Shown piece by piece: positions 5,906 to 6,183 of a stretch of DNA of 6,183 bases. The stretch spans positions 2,580 through 8,762 of the forward strand of contig PBVS01000012.1 in NCBI GenBank assembly GCA_002728725.1, written 5' to 3'. Under the pieces are notes generated by a model. The model worked only from the letters and a program-made list of their open reading frames with translations. It searched no databases and was not told where the DNA came from. The translations under genes were made by a program, and so were the position numbers. The DNA is from Woeseiaceae bacterium. GTDB taxonomy: Bacteria > Pseudomonadota > Gammaproteobacteria > Steroidobacterales > Woeseiaceae. Each line of letters opens with the position of its first letter. Positions within the stretch are counted from its first letter, which is position 1.

Positions 5906-6183
5906 ATGAATTATTATAATGATATAACTGAATTAACCTCAGATGAGATTAATTTTCTTTTGGATCTCGCTAAAAGACTAGAGCTTAATCCTGAACCATC
6001 CGCACTTAAAGGCAAGGTGCTTGGTCTTTTATTTCTAAATCCCTCATTAAGGACAATGACGTCATTTCAATCTGCAATGATTAGACTTGGGGGAGGCTCT
6101 TTTGTTGTATCTCCGGATATGTCGATACATGGCCTTGAGACGCGAGATGGTGTAATTATGGATGGAAAATCCGCTGAACATAT
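5906..6183 (+). CDS. argF': N-acetyl/N-succinyl-ornithine carbamoyltransferase, N-terminal part (runs off window)
   Basis: This enzyme carbamoylates an N-acylated ornithine to N-acylcitrulline, replacing ordinary ornithine carbamoyltransferase. Only 92 codons of roughly 310-340 are present. LKGKVLGLLFLNPSLRT (34-50) is the start of the carbamoyl-phosphate domain and SLRT is its phosphate loop. ETRDGVIMDGKSAEH (78-92) matches the MDG-xxx-EH region specific to the acylornithine branch (Xanthomonas AOTCase, Bacteroides SOTCase) and is absent from canonical ArgF. Position 90, equivalent to specificity residue E92 in Xanthomonas and P90 in Bacteroides, is Ala. M51 replaces the second Arg of the usual S-x-R-T-R, and H75 falls where a carbamoyl-phosphate-contacting Trp is usual. 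The ATG at 5906 lies 25 nt after argD without a clear Shine-Dalgarno sequence. Family confidence is high; the acyl group is undecided. Confidence 0.88.
   Translation, partial: MNYYNDITELTSDEINFLLDLAKRLELNPEPSALKGKVLGLLFLNPSLRTMTSFQSAMIRLGGGSFVVSPDMSIHGLETRDGVIMDGKSAEH

Noticed and set aside
5906..6183. Canonical ornithine carbamoyltransferase ArgF
   Set aside because: The ETRDGVIMDGKSAEH block belongs to the acylornithine carbamoyltransferase branch, and the phosphate loop lacks the second Arg of canonical S-x-R-T-R.
1..6183. CRISPR array, tRNA/rRNA genes, insertion sequences or attachment sites
   Set aside because: Coding sequence fills nearly all the window, and the short gaps hold no spaced repeats, RNA-gene signatures or transposase fragments.

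Overview
The window is a compact, AT-rich stretch with every gene on the + strand. It holds the end of a malate synthase G gene, followed by the start of an arginine-biosynthesis operon: argR - argG - unknown P-loop gene - argC - argD - argF' (cut by the window end). The malate synthase tail matches the proteobacterial GlcB type closely and an ArgR repressor is present. With the low GC content and tight packing, this suggests an AT-rich, probably streamlined gammaproteobacterium, perhaps a marine SAR86-like lineage. That placement is inference and is weak. The ArgG, ArgD and ArgF' sequences, as I recall the families, look more like the Bacteroidota/Xanthomonas versions used in the N-acylated-citrulline route than like E. 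coli enzymes.

Layout: 1-855 is the C-terminal 284 codons of glcB. The 63-bp gap at 856-918 carries a good sigma70-like promoter (TTGCAT / TATAAT, 18-bp spacer). Its -35 lies inside an ARG-box-like palindrome (TGCAT-N4-ATGCA), and a second, perfect 16-bp palindrome overlaps the -10. Then come argR (919-1377), argG (1401-2603), the P-loop gene (2608-3669), argC (3671-4726, TTG start), argD (4729-5880) and the first 92 codons of argF' (5906 to the window end). Gaps between genes are 23, 4, 1, 2 and 25 nt with no visible terminator, so this reads as one transcription unit, probably autoregulated by its first product. No stretch of 300 bases lacks a gene.

Together ArgC and ArgD make an N-acylornithine. 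ArgF' carbamoylates that acylated ornithine instead of free ornithine, and ArgG joins citrulline to aspartate after deacylation. The missing steps (N-acylglutamate synthase, ArgB kinase, the deacylase and ArgH) are not in the window, although some may lie downstream. The most interesting item is the gene between argG and argC. It has a BioD/CobQ/DUF1611-like P-loop domain behind an unrecognised beta-rich N-terminal domain, and its operon position makes it a candidate for an unassigned arginine-pathway step, possibly glutamate N-acylation. A second point is that the partial ArgF' has Ala at the residue that separates acetylornithine from succinylornithine specificity in characterised enzymes. 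The acyl group used here may therefore not be acetyl.
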